From Ornithoclostridium faecigallinarum (lineage in GTDB: Bacteria; Bacillota; Clostridia; Christensenellales; UBA3700), in NCBI GenBank assembly GCA_018713665.1, contig DVOI01000007.1, positions 1 through 44,800 of the forward strand: a stretch of DNA of 44,800 nt, given 5' to 3'. Below are positions 28,801-33,194 of the stretch, one piece after another; the first letter of the stretch is position 1; the number at the start of each line of letters is the position of its first letter. A program made the translations under genes and the position numbers. The notes under the pieces are model-generated. The model was given only the letters and a program-made list of their open reading frames with translations, ran no database searches and had not been told where the DNA came from.

Positions 28801-30090
28801 ATTGATCCTCGTGCCGAAATCTGTAACATTGCCTATCGTTGCATTTGTCGCATACGATTCGGAAGCAAAGGAGAAATTGCCGTGCCAACTCAAAGTCAAG
28901 TTGTTGATCGTCCCGGGTCGGATCGTCCAATCGACACCGGCACCGTATGCCCCCGAGAGTTTGTAAGTGGCGTTGGTCGCGGTCGCGTTGCCGAGCCCTA
29001 CGACCAAACCGGAATAGCTCGTTTGATTGTGCCAAGCGTCATTGTAGACCTTACAATCGCCGCCATAAGCGTTGATGCCACTGATCGTCCCGCCGTCATT
29101 AATGCCGGCAACGCCGCCGACCGAACTGCTTTCCGTAGAAAGCGAAAGGACTCGTTTATGGCTGTTATACGGCCACGATGTATCAATCCCCAAATTGCTA
29201 CGGAAAATGCCAATATCCGCATTGAGCGAAACGCTGCTGCCCAATATGTTGCCCGAATTGTAGCCGGCAATACCTCCGACCGCCGTCATGCCTTGATAGG
29301 AAACCTTTTGAATGTTGGATTGACCTACGACCGCATACGGGCTGGGAACGATGCCGTATTTGTCGTTGACGGTGACGGAACAGTTGATGATGCTGCCCGC
29401 GTTATAACCGGCGAGCACGCCCATCGCAACATGTCCGTCCTCTCTCATGGTCACGATATGGTCTTTCCTATCGGCGCTGTTTCCGTTCATGACCACTTTG
29501 AGATTTTTGATCGTGCCATAGTTTGCGGAAGCAAGATCGCTGACACCGTATGCCTTTTGCCCTCCCGGCAACGTAACTTTTGCGCTTTCGGAATTGTCTC
29601 CGTAATTGCCCCACCATTGCTCAAATTGTGCGGCGCCTGTAACTATATGCGTACCGCCCCATTCAGAATTGTAGACAGAGTCGAGATTGTCTCTGTCGTT
29701 CACAATCGTGATGGTATAGCCTCTGCCGTCCAAGGTCTGATTGCTTTCGATTACCCTGTCCGTATACGGCCATGAGCGCAATTCGATGTCCTTGGTCAAA
29801 TAGCCGTATGAGGCGGTATCATATGGGGCGGTACCGTTGATGAAAGCGTAAAATTGCTCTTGGTTGGAGATTGCCGCCGCGCCCGACGACGGGATCGTGT
29901 TCTCGACCGGGTCGCCGTAATCGAGGGGGAAGACGGACGAAGTTTCGCTTGCGCTTTCGCCGCTTTGGACGGGCGCGTCGTTCTGTTCGCCCGTGCGCGT
30001 ATAAAAAACCGCCGCAAAGACGCACGCAAGCATCACCGCCAAAACGGTGAATGCCGCGATCAATTTTGTCTTTGTCGACGAATGTGTCAT
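10849..30090 (-). CDS. Giant modular exported protein (6,413 aa), beta-helix plus YDG/MBG-like repeats
   Basis: One uninterrupted 19.2-kb reading frame. The N-terminus is a short basic segment and a membrane or signal segment (about residues 8-31). Five large beta-helix-type modules follow, each opening with an L(D/N)G-G(Y/H/F)-(I/V)T-like motif (about residues 118, 690, 1175, 1694 and 2343). These are followed by GLUG-like turns such as GGIAGYNSG and VNNGTI. From about residue 3180 to 5050 there are about ten short Ig-like units marked by KTYDGTT-type motifs (about 3184, 3553, 3996, 4369, 4484, 4583, 4680, 4817, 4917, 5045), typical of YDG/MBG adhesin repeats. A further beta-helix lies near 5340, another YDG motif near 5772 and a last GLUG section near 6150-6330. 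There is no LPXTG motif or C-terminal hydrophobic anchor. It starts 22 bases after a SipW-type gene with AGGGAAG as binding site, so the two are co-transcribed. Likely a surface or matrix adhesin; function is inferred. Confidence 0.92.
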   Translation of the reverse strand: MTHSSTKTKLIAAFTVLAVMLACVFAAVFYTRTGEQNDAPVQSGESASETSSVFPLDYGDPVENTIPSSGAAAISNQEQFYAFINGTAPYDTASYGYLTKDIELRSWPYTDRVIESNQTLDGRGYTITIVNDRDNLDSVYNSEWGGTHIVTGAAQFEQWWGNYGDNSESAKVTLPGGQKAYGVSDLASANYGTIKNLKVVMNGNSADRKDHIVTMREDGHVAMGVLAGYNAGSIINCSVTVNDKYGIVPSPYAVVGQSNIQKVSYQGMTAVGGIAGYNSGNILGSSVSLNADIGIFRSNLGIDTSWPYNSHKRVLSLSTESSSVGGVAGINDGGTISGINAYGGDCKVYNDAWHNQTSYSGLVVGLGNATATNATYKLSGAYGAGVDWTIRPGTINNLTLSWHGNFSFASESYATNATIGNVTDFGTRINNQAWYAVGTYVGIIGGRLGTSATNTTLANYINVYNTNFGSGRWNYNPWALDAFSDGDKSKYTVNINTATGNRAVPLFGYGDGNNNYIKTVNAPTARFDGQIKAGNNTNILTQGATATYIWSGEVVDGVAYAGLLQNINFDGISDLNGHPYNIYKFEGYSSGEKLTSDGSDNIYGADLGDSHLLRLPVYTTGGNIDLEYRYALTCTTLPDAASVDAFFGVNPGSGFGYAYANAVILNADNTVSDKPLAPSGSRVFPSWKTLDGQGHRLTVTSSNVVSGSGAQVRTGGQTFNAYGDFISVNNGTINNVVFRQTGGGERANITVSGNVAYGNVVGVNNGTMNAVYHNNAGGESLRTVVSTSGAYLALGGVAGINLGTINDTASIVWNDFQGSAQTGTFVGGVVGLNMGAGTLRNAKIDGVAPRVMRAKSAPGGEAYLGGILGLGANGTNGGRTVGGLSVTSTLSESPFSDWFFAGKQTLDQTLDQTQTSGAYVGMLAGGVTSDPTETDRPLLGMIVMMPDTQYDLGWFTDSTNTPSLLGRSNGKASTQGYIATSMVGGYSVVAQDASNLYVTAAVSDYNGSVTNNAFAGNFVSTLNKTAYSYDLPTATYYHFNDSVTATITDGGLINVEISPGVFEERLRHNISVPSTAAQLSAIDNSDNPENYAQTIALRYNYTVDLNQSQSDSDTSSSQHALYLFLSGDALGAGLENHPGSYKAVAAGATAAVVTSDLTVSANPNGIVFAAPKTSLNGGGHTITINDNFDGTLNGGATYELGGTTYNVYGELVAVNNASIQNLKIVVSGSRELICDNLVYGAVGVNVGGVGEMGNAVDAKLLNVDVTWGGDVTLQGGGDMYFGGVAGFVGYDGQADDCDLVVNGNVSLTGSYYRANVGAYGYIFGGSDGGVDGTKATWMGDVTMTGADNANVIFGGVAATFNTGNLVGASATFGSTSSWQGYLDGHLYDKAFDLTVNGGNVMAGGVVGHMPGAGNLKNSSALFNVDFDVVQTGAAGDPYNVDVGGVIGQITGGEVTSATVSGLGAIAVTAAAGANIRLGGAVGAADDTPTLTDVRAMLAGGLYNVNTPGDYGWWSGYNEGGVTVNGAVFAVHDGKEYSAENAYGGSPKTTASLGGGYRITDASDRDVDYLAINPNGMTAVNMGPVFAASWNFGSASAVTVAVTDGTITEYTLSASVKVYTNDNKRDEYMLRSALAGVPYAAVTDPSVYGQSKYRYYGWYAGAQTVSLTQSGEFSTQDFNIYLYDTEIGFVWGEGRTLEGNSGEGYKVTVAGAMGSNIAPQEMIWREESGDGTTEVVNSGLYAARGMFLAVNNGVVSNVNVIISNGTSGGGDITIDYATVMETAEAAYPSNMQGVPGGYAGVIFGMFVGVNAGTISGVNALSYDRVTTIKVTDGYEDKDLVVGGMVGAQIGADSSIGGVGTMTFGDGDGIAVTASPGAWLNRISVGGWIGMVSNEDNDTSADGLKVVMKAYSFIDIEAPHNFAALGGIVGDLRGKMTDARIDTEYLSRMLINGTRQGGTQQNGTAALGNLVGVANGATIERAVVKGVGYLYNGIDENSAQQSDSIDLYSGGAIGLASNWAQDTSIAAKTYKRINPSTLDSVYVDFEGYLRAVNGSKVGLITGRLFDGVTVGADGTTVTKKIDATKLRNVVWKVNYYGDAPWASSAYIGNVSTVFNERTELAVYGYAAADVDGYHEGLAKSGMRLWVTNNRYSGETNNEIDAEWTAVGKLKFTVTNITGATDYQSFTAYFNGATGEGGAALEGEDGITSLKTYHDLGTGDKVQASATVDIADRLSSFDRGTVDYSHGVYVIRFIFKEVYIYNQAELMTFITEGRNTVSNKTASTAASALTDNGKDRTGTYAAGQYGLAKTEARYNELKNADIGVLANNIEVNFGATAATMPSHKTLDGQGFTVTLTASGQVTAHQMWSDRDNNSSDSGPAEEYAVGNLVSEQENVRSYVSGGKEAGTTGSDYVTTDQGSSHFDATTLDQMTNTEARVGATIGGLFMGRNLGTIANINFVLPNSVTVFNDNYGSLMVAGIVTAVNAGTIENCSLKLGANATFRAFRDNCSTKGKTNNTDYGEAGARINSVATVGGYAGMMFKYEARSANTAYIRNSTLTLESGSMITVDNEFPTYTWIGMYTSVASYSGGLVGWMLNGGEIYNVILNGEGDVKALASFEGRDNIWNSSYMVGVAGIIVGMNAVYPVFNPIIEVGHTQDNFGYVNGVICNWNGNVEYNARYSSGVGGSPADYYDANHWNYSLGGQMIGVSQIDTIQNVYFMYGVENYATYHRDNWWYGDSVAARAANESFHNKYDYVVSQSIKLLNEHREWDAIYAPVNKNGPNGNSANNSYGDELVPVAHRVNGEVVQGADFTFENYNNYHSADSEANESIFKGVQHVVDNDWGFQLYKTDLDANGQPTYYGDITRSHYHKIVELYPDTQADDNKSHDMVGARTSGRFARISTALEYSYQYTPNNVYIYEVAFGESEKRELDMNDPNTVASMSFETEEITSDIRLDFELYTDENLAQFIWSIEEEWDYTPESGIPDTSTTTDYYDTVNSLEEAMRNNKFDRTMRRDNDSVNIRITYWVGSAVAIAPDLDRYDTVMEYVGEGEDLVVTELTYYDTQPYIYSNSPIVPPVLYYVNAITGERINDTPANINTSLFSYYAIPGGGELAATTPLGAAPTVVGEYFVRLDLGDGPGGGSGDGLRVNYTDRTVMFGVGTDHYDFYTAILPYGVTQGQVESITKTYDGTTASTEGTVFELASSLVGADELKIKGVFEQKDVGVELDFTADSTQKAYVRTVGADGKTITLHTIPVFTAIDGSATNYALATSPPVQSDGVTDNLSKYPGTSGTTVFRGKGVINPYLIDGLLGFQVQVPDPAEDAVSGQTVWQAFNRNDKNYAEYMAGYTYTTAAFADSTLTIGGALKFDTDGTIDEGLLAEDDEIVFAFAFNGNTSASDKGEYTVTLTMTSSNYAFSGTAANAVTNIEVGKLVITEISLDSLAYFVYNMNDIEHTFNGAAPSATAALFGGSLVITDRRGHTLVQGTDYTSVGLSYEIVNSDTEVGEYALRVTITEFISFNYVLDPNTVYTFSPKRTGTAEDASLFIIPKEIRFDSVVKEFDNTGAASSDTTKQNFTEDYAPIAADSDYFFEGEYTTTNGAAGYTTIGEDKDFEFDTTALRFTINGKTRSFNILSVEGNNADGNYYIASPSVECGGITPIEVVIESVRMQYNSSSAVDYTAADTKVVIVRAEGGGEVGIQPEASFDSPRTGTGKTVTVKVTSVKIYGTSYNVLQNSDLSDITATSGDTYSGNYCVEEEQFTNVGEIFQYTIEWEHFNEVLRVNQVDGNTVADFIMFEQSGAAADSLTYKRGYAVEGVIGGRDNDWPNDDKLADIIVFEFTKAPDTLGYAGEYTLSLTIKGVDSNTPDYVWGKGFNKSGDGDAILFNFEVEKQVIKASATASSDPEKVTYNGSAQNIQISASVLDNDGNVLSLDATPDTLHNDDLNSMHTLGSLLPIGDYSTTVEVALEGDDALNYTYNNETPVATFSVLPAELTITSVTKEYDATTAIDTTDNEAVFVMSGNHEKVELDAEYASANASARVNVLFAAREINIGGSNYFVFLDRVGDETNYCASDNATESGDRVALNVGVINKYVIGSGEISSSVYGWVGEEKALREADGSSARFEYRDNGVYSSDDVVVNLSGMRYEFTSTDGNSPVISDGTTLDFNISIEGRVDAGSTPVVLTVGDYEIVVTLDNSNFELAENVRAIGEFTIVQQSVSGGVQDPDNPDVGFVGGNVLITADRYSYIYGEGGFNLPVVDDAKVVLKVTVYDAYSGVAHEFEKAVVGQLLYGADKVETLDGDVLVGDYVVWATAFQDELDNYVISSSAVLPVFVTGTTIPDDAETTEEGAPVGVPHEPIYSILPATAEINSVVKTYDGTTSFTGATTIDVAPQEVAAAITGVYLSPDATHGTDESLTGNGSLDVNIDVHEVEVGGNTYYVISESGVAANYTVNGTVADNKALVSGVAKIYRLVIDSVEMMQVTSEQFGKTYDGSAEVTGVPEMTLTVTLPDVEPLTVTLTPTAAELAFTLDGEEAAEALHAGAYGVAIVPEGMDNFEIAGGAMTVPVNGGAAVYFVAPQLVTINQFAKTYDGTSGRTDKTAVVVDTLVGEESEQFNISFADAAVGLNKTIVVATKTFTSWDGSTLERILNLDGTASDYAVEVATLSGSGYTISPAELTLLGGANKMYDGNTTIDTAATTVFGGFVNGETISPDWHYDSKDAGTRAVRVRVDKSIEYVVGESVYYAVFTMGEDGSLVPGNYGVSADGNIVEVEVEVPPTEEGGEATTETYHYMQFDSAGTISVYQIGAITSVRVNDKDISVEREYDRSTYSVANVDATVTIGGTSVAVAYATGNTLTATTPFGDTLTFNAAFSPTPVQDAGSYTLTISLAANNNYSMSGYTGTFVIVKTDLDSFYIVIPEYGKTYDGTSELPSLDPTGWQAYGQKGGLCFDFTSSVNYGELAAEILDDEGAPFAEGDLPVNVRVGEDGAIGGYAFRLSGVTFENKNYIWDDEYVVNIVTEFDFSGSGTPGARTLYTITPRQLTVNADSLTDKTFDGAFSLSVDTGVEGEYAIVGDANGAVGALAGVYSGVTITPKVLGVTFDSSALNSTTNAANYTIEGGEVTIDMTIDTGNVLTAERALGEYRIGFGGMSGLDFLAGAGADEAAIEAAIEALVATADSGEPLQADVYTSGDPVASLNAALVSLFEVELNTAAVTLEGGKLYFNDFLWSAVPDGMGRKTYALTFSFTGIYGYDEDGFATDIYKFVLKGNTAADGAQYIPSTNASLTSSELAPGQLAAATQTAGTEIATADKLLEFLKKGGTGYLTADIYGFDAAGEGIEFDGALYGNGHTIQLTPSDLEAVPSGGYNAFGALVAVNNGTIRDVNLKLMGCDLAFDESGAVFGAVGVNNRDLVNVSVEVVGTLNIDGAQYAGALTAVNTGTITDCAATVSGAVNMTSTSGETVTQSGTFGGLAGRAGGAMTRVAAYGGGSVFVTVGGAVVGAADGLTIDGVIAAAAWGVKGVAGSGTPAVSGLYVNTTANLGVTADALGDVLSLLAPHEEGFIQYYFTSEGDFTSGGVRHDEFGSAGETNMSGYGVYTDDLTAVIAVEAIAEMGKYIWEGYGISYLTAAGGGSIGTGLNRVVGVFALGSSLANQYDSETATQGVGAFVVALGGFGSTIVAEGTASVKEVIYNGTVQEYTVKLTVDGEEKDVTVSGTAVGYYSKSFVEGVISGGGTTVGDITFDTDNRVAYKIEGGGSSVSDGIALIIHPKTADTVYADKYYDGNADATARLSDSDTAVADEETLGGIHVDESFRATANANEAKYVTVVNAANAVRTVLVDRQGNFVHLVVTDEGEEFVPVTIGEDKAPFGVATPLAGYSVAEIMRAYAMLTDVSDAEGVDTTGYTSAKVFVVTGTWNGAEFGGKLLFAPGSGNLNLTDADWKAQITALAVPQDFDWSTLAKYTIEGTIKPIDLNIGVAISGADQSYNYSIKLPTTKGGAATVGMGFDEAKEKYGLTQAEYEFLCSEAEKIEVDAVSGMFKQLVQEGKLVDNGDGTYSAAAKEYQKFTIATSGGGTDKSGNFIVGASGTLTLRYFEPEIADGKTTYLLGSLDDWRALQNNEGGTADYYTLDYKLSANIDFGGERAMLAWSTADGNMLDFTGTLDGDGKVLSNIFEFNVGDGAKSALIESIGKGGVVKNLTVVDSVFDAFGDNTVTAGIATENHGTIENCTFEGTLAGGSKTAGAATLAGLVANNFGTVKGGTAVADGLIFAAESGTTDAVGIAFNEGETASVESSNAVAAIRAYGGDSGTLGGAVGEDNAGTGNGYVQGLATRDGNVVTDGDTSSDGMLVWRDNASIKSVIDRYVFNSELVSYDGSKLDTDNFRKLIAVLRLFEFVGTADVTHQNASAWGKYATWLAAHALN

Positions 30091-30112
30091 AACTTCCCTT
30101 TTCCCTTTATGT

Positions 30113-30688
30113 TCAGGCGCTCTCGCCCGATGTCGTCTTCTCTACGCCCACGCGCACCGTGAGCGTCGCGCCCTTCAGCTCGGGCGGAGCCAGCTCCTCG
30201 CTGATGTCGAGCATCACGTCAAGCGTGACCTTGCCCGTCGCGCCCGGGGTGATGACCGGCAACTTGTATTCCGCCGCGCCTGCCGCGCCCCATTCGAGCG
30301 GCTGCCCCCCGACGGCATAGAGCCTGCATTTGATGTGCGAATTGACGTAGTCCTGCACGTCCGCGTCGACGCCCGTCCACGCATAGGAATCGGACACCCT
30401 CAGCGTGATCGACGCCGCGCCCTCGACCGCAACGGTATATTCAATGGTCACGGACGCGAACTTTTTTTCGCCGGAAACGCCGCCGCTGTTGTTCGAAACG
30501 GGAGTTTGCGGAAAAAGCTGCGCCGTGCCTACCGCGTCGCCGAGACTGATCGAAAAGTCGTCGTTGGCGCCGATCGTGACGACGGTCTTGTCGGGTACGT
30601 TGGAGAAAAATGCAAATGTCGAGGCAACGATGACCACGGCGATGACTATCGCCATGAAAACAGTGGTCAATGCCAAACCCTTTCTCAT
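30113..30688 (-). CDS. SipW-dependent TasA/CalY-like secreted protein
   Basis: 191 residues. The N-terminal region MRKGLALTT, a hydrophobic run and STFAFFSN match the SipW-type signal (an A/T-x-AxF motif after the hydrophobic core). The rest is a beta-rich domain without Cys clusters, as expected for small TasA/CalY-like matrix proteins. The ATG at 30688 has GGGAGAATT upstream; an earlier in-frame Met lacks one. It is first in a two-gene unit with the giant protein, from its own promoter at 30754-30782. It may cap, anchor or co-assemble with that protein (inference). Confidence 0.8.
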   Translation of the reverse strand: MRKGLALTTVFMAIVIAVVIVASTFAFFSNVPDKTVVTIGANDDFSISLGDAVGTAQLFPQTPVSNNSGGVSGEKKFASVTIEYTVAVEGAASITLRVSDSYAWTGVDADVQDYVNSHIKCRLYAVGGQPLEWGAAGAAEYKLPVITPGATGKVTLDVMLDISEELAPPELKGATLTVRVGVEKTTSGESA

Positions 30689-30753
30689 CTCACAATTCTC
30701 CCTGATCCGCCTTATCAACGCGCAATGCTCAATGCGCGCTTGTTATATATAAT

Positions 30754-30782
30754 ATAATATAACAAATCCGCGGATATGTCAA
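30754..30782 (-). promoter_or_regulatory. Promoter of the small TasA-like / giant protein unit
   Basis: On the minus strand, TTGACA (30777-30782), a 17-bp spacer and TATTAT (30754-30759), followed by a strongly AT-rich alternating TA stretch. The 176-base gap between 30688 and 30865 holds this promoter and no gene. Confidence 0.8.
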
Positions 30783-30864
30783 TACCCATTTTTATAATTT
30801 TTGAAAATAGTACAAAACCGCCGAAAATGTCCGAAAATGTGTGGCTTACGCCTCAAATGTGTCG

Positions 30865-31524
30865 TTATTCAAAACAGCCCGTGCCGCGCGTCACGCTCCT
30901 GCCGTCCTCGACGATCTCGGTCAAGTTGCCGCAGCGGAAAAAGCAATAGTTCCCCAAAGTCAACGGCGCGCCGCTCTCGAAAGTCACCTTGGTCAACGCG
31001 TCCATGTATGAGAAGGAGTGAGCGGAAATGCTCGCCACCTTCGCGCCGATCGTCAGCTCGGTCACCAGCCCCAGCGCCTCGCCGCCGTCCTGCTGGATGT
31101 TGGGCATCGCCACCGCGACGACGTCGACCGCGCTCGCCTCGACGCTTATCCCCTCGACCGTGCCGCCGCCGTCCGTCTTGACAAAGATCTGCGCCGGGAT
31201 GAGCAGCTCCTCTATGATGCCGTAATAGCCGATCGCCGTCACTTCGCTCACCGCGCCGACGTACTCCGCGCCGCCGTTCTTTGCGACAAAACAGCCTGCG
31301 GCGTCGTCAAAGGCGAGCACAAGATCTTCGCCGCCCTCGCCCTTCGCCGAAAAGCGCAAATACCGCACCGACGGGTCGCCCCAGCCCATCACCTCAAAGT
31401 CGTAGGACGCGCCCTCGCCTTCGCCGCTAATCCACACGGCAAGCGAAACGCCCGTCACCGCCAACACCGCGATGACGACCACAAGCGTGATCACGATCAT
31501 CTTTTGCCTTGTACCTGCCGTCAT
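30865..31524 (-). CDS. SipW-type secreted protein with BspA-like LRR end
   Basis: 219 residues. The N-terminal hydrophobic segment ending VSLAVWISGEG resembles a SipW-dependent signal. The C-terminal ~60 residues (VTELTIGAKVASISAHSF, then ALTKVTF and NYCFFRCGNLTEI) are about two BspA-type leucine-rich units. The start at 31524 is preceded by AAAGGAGAG. It lies 55 bases after the next upstream gene and is the last gene of the long minus-strand cluster that starts near 38,680. Probably an exported accessory matrix or adhesion protein. Confidence 0.75.
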   Translation of the reverse strand: MTAGTRQKMIVITLVVVIAVLAVTGVSLAVWISGEGEGASYDFEVMGWGDPSVRYLRFSAKGEGGEDLVLAFDDAAGCFVAKNGGAEYVGAVSEVTAIGYYGIIEELLIPAQIFVKTDGGGTVEGISVEASAVDVVAVAMPNIQQDGGEALGLVTELTIGAKVASISAHSFSYMDALTKVTFESGAPLTLGNYCFFRCGNLTEIVEDGRSVTRGTGCFE

Positions 31525-31579
31525 ATCTCTCCTTTGCGCATTTCGCGCGTTTTTGCCGTTTTTTGCGACCTGTTTCGCT

Positions 31580-32434
31580 TTATAGCGCCCTTGCGGTCAC
31601 TTCAAAGCCGAACGTACAGCCTCTGAACGCCTCGTCCGCGAACGGGAACGGTATGCCAATGTCGTTCTCGTCCGCATAGCCGAACTCGATCTTCAAGCGC
31701 AGCTTGTGCTCGGGACAGTCGGCAAGATTGGGCATTACGTCGCCGGGATAGGTGAAACGGACTTCGTTCCCGTATTCGCCCGTCACCCTCGCCACCGAGA
31801 TGCGGAACAATTGCTCCGTCATCGCCCTGTCCAATTTGAGCACCGCCGGACGTCCGCCGTCCGCCAGATAGACATACCCCTCCGCGCCGTCGGGCGGCTC
31901 GGTCAGCACCCATCCGCCGCTTTCGTCTTTCTCCGCCTCGCCGATGTGCGGTTCAAGATCGCCGGCGCTTTCGAAAAGCTGCGCGCCGCCGCCGTCCGTC
32001 AGCTTGGAAAACACCGCGCTCCAAAGCCGCTGCACCGTCACGCCCGTCGTCATCCCCTCGCCCAACGTCACCGTCAAGCCCTCGAAGTTGACCGCAAGCG
32101 TCAAGTCCTCGCTGCCCTGCATAAACACGCCGATCTCGTATTGGGCGACATACGCCGCGTCCGGGTCGCCCGACGGATATGCCTCGCCGTTCTCTCTGAA
32201 ACCCAGCTCGCCGTTGAATTTTGTCGTGTTGAGCAGCGTGCCGATGATCGTGCCTACCACCCCCTCGGGCAGCTCATCGTCCGTCAAATAGACGTAGTTG
32301 GTGTCGCCGATCGTGAACGCGTTCCCCACCTTCACCTCTTCCATCGTCTGAGCAAACCACGCGAAAGTCAATGCCATTGTGCAAACCAACAGCACCACGA
32401 TCAATATCGGCACCAATGCTCTCGCGCTTTTCAC
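31580..32434 (-). CDS. SipW-dependent TasA-like protein
   Basis: 284 residues. The N-terminus has a hydrophobic stretch ending MALTFAWFAQT, a clear SipW-type signal (TFAWF, as in the paired genes at 39-41 kb). The mature part is a beta-rich domain of the TasA/CalY type. The start is a GTG at 32434 with GAGGGAAAG upstream. It overlaps the stop of the peptidase gene by four bases (GTGA), so enzyme and probable substrate are translationally coupled. Confidence 0.8.
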   Translation of the reverse strand: MKSARALVPILIVVLLVCTMALTFAWFAQTMEEVKVGNAFTIGDTNYVYLTDDELPEGVVGTIIGTLLNTTKFNGELGFRENGEAYPSGDPDAAYVAQYEIGVFMQGSEDLTLAVNFEGLTVTLGEGMTTGVTVQRLWSAVFSKLTDGGGAQLFESAGDLEPHIGEAEKDESGGWVLTEPPDGAEGYVYLADGGRPAVLKLDRAMTEQLFRISVARVTGEYGNEVRFTYPGDVMPNLADCPEHKLRLKIEFGYADENDIGIPFPFADEAFRGCTFGFEVTARAL

Positions 32435-33192
32435 TTCTTTCCCTCGTTATCCTCGTTATCCTTGTCGGACTTGCCGCGAAGATATTCCTCGACGGCTTGC
32501 CGTTTGAGCTCCTCTTCCCTCGCCGCGCGCGCCTTCTCTGCCTCGTCGAGCCGCGCCGCCGCCTCTTCGCGCGCCTTCTTCGCCTTGGCTTTGCCGCTCT
32601 CCTTCGCCGCGTATGCGATCTGCCAGATCAGCACCGCCAAAAGCGGCACCACGATCAGCACGATGAAGCCGTACGGCTTGACGAAGAACGAGTGCAGCCC
32701 GGCAAGCGCTTCGCTGTGCCCCACCACCTTGCCGACCAGCGCCGACACCGGCACGGGCACCGGATCCGCCGCCGGCGACGCGTCGCCCTGCGTGCGGATG
32801 TACCACACTCCGTCTTCGAGATAGGGCGCCTCGATCACGCGGTGGGTCACGTTGTAACCGGCGACGTCGCCGAAACCCTCCGGCGCGACAAATGTCACCA
32901 CTTCGCCGTCTGCGACCGCCCCCTCGGGCGACGACAGCTGCGCCGAAGAAAACTCGTCGACGATGATCACGTCGCCGCGGTCGTACGTCCCCGTCATCGA
33001 GTCGGTCAAGACCACCATCATGCGATAGCCGAAAAGGGACGGGTCACGCCCCAGCGCCGTCTCGACGACGATCGTCAAAAGACAGCCGACCGCAAACAGG
33101 AACACGACGGTGATAATTATGTCGACAATCAACACGGGCACGGATTTTTTCTTTTTTTGTTCCTCTCCGTCCCGAGCGCGGTTTTTGCTCAT
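32431..33192 (-). CDS. sipW: SipW-type signal peptidase I (second copy)
   Basis: 253 residues. A membrane-bound serine protease that cleaves export signals. One transmembrane segment (about 18-44) is followed by the catalytic domain. The nucleophile lies in VLTDSMTG (S65) and His, not Lys, in NVTHRV (H117), as in SipW/eukaryotic-type enzymes; TQGDA holds a conserved Asp (D137). A second membrane segment (about 170-195) is followed by a charged helical tail of Ala/Glu/Lys. It starts two bases after the DUF2357-like gene stops and overlaps the TasA-like gene that follows. Only about a third of the residues look shared with the other copy, so they are not a recent duplication and may have different substrates. 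Confidence 0.9.
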   Translation of the reverse strand: MSKNRARDGEEQKKKKSVPVLIVDIIITVVFLFAVGCLLTIVVETALGRDPSLFGYRMMVVLTDSMTGTYDRGDVIIVDEFSSAQLSSPEGAVADGEVVTFVAPEGFGDVAGYNVTHRVIEAPYLEDGVWYIRTQGDASPAADPVPVPVSALVGKVVGHSEALAGLHSFFVKPYGFIVLIVVPLLAVLIWQIAYAAKESGKAKAKKAREEAAARLDEAEKARAAREEELKRQAVEEYLRGKSDKDNEDNEGKK

Positions 33193-33194
33193 TT

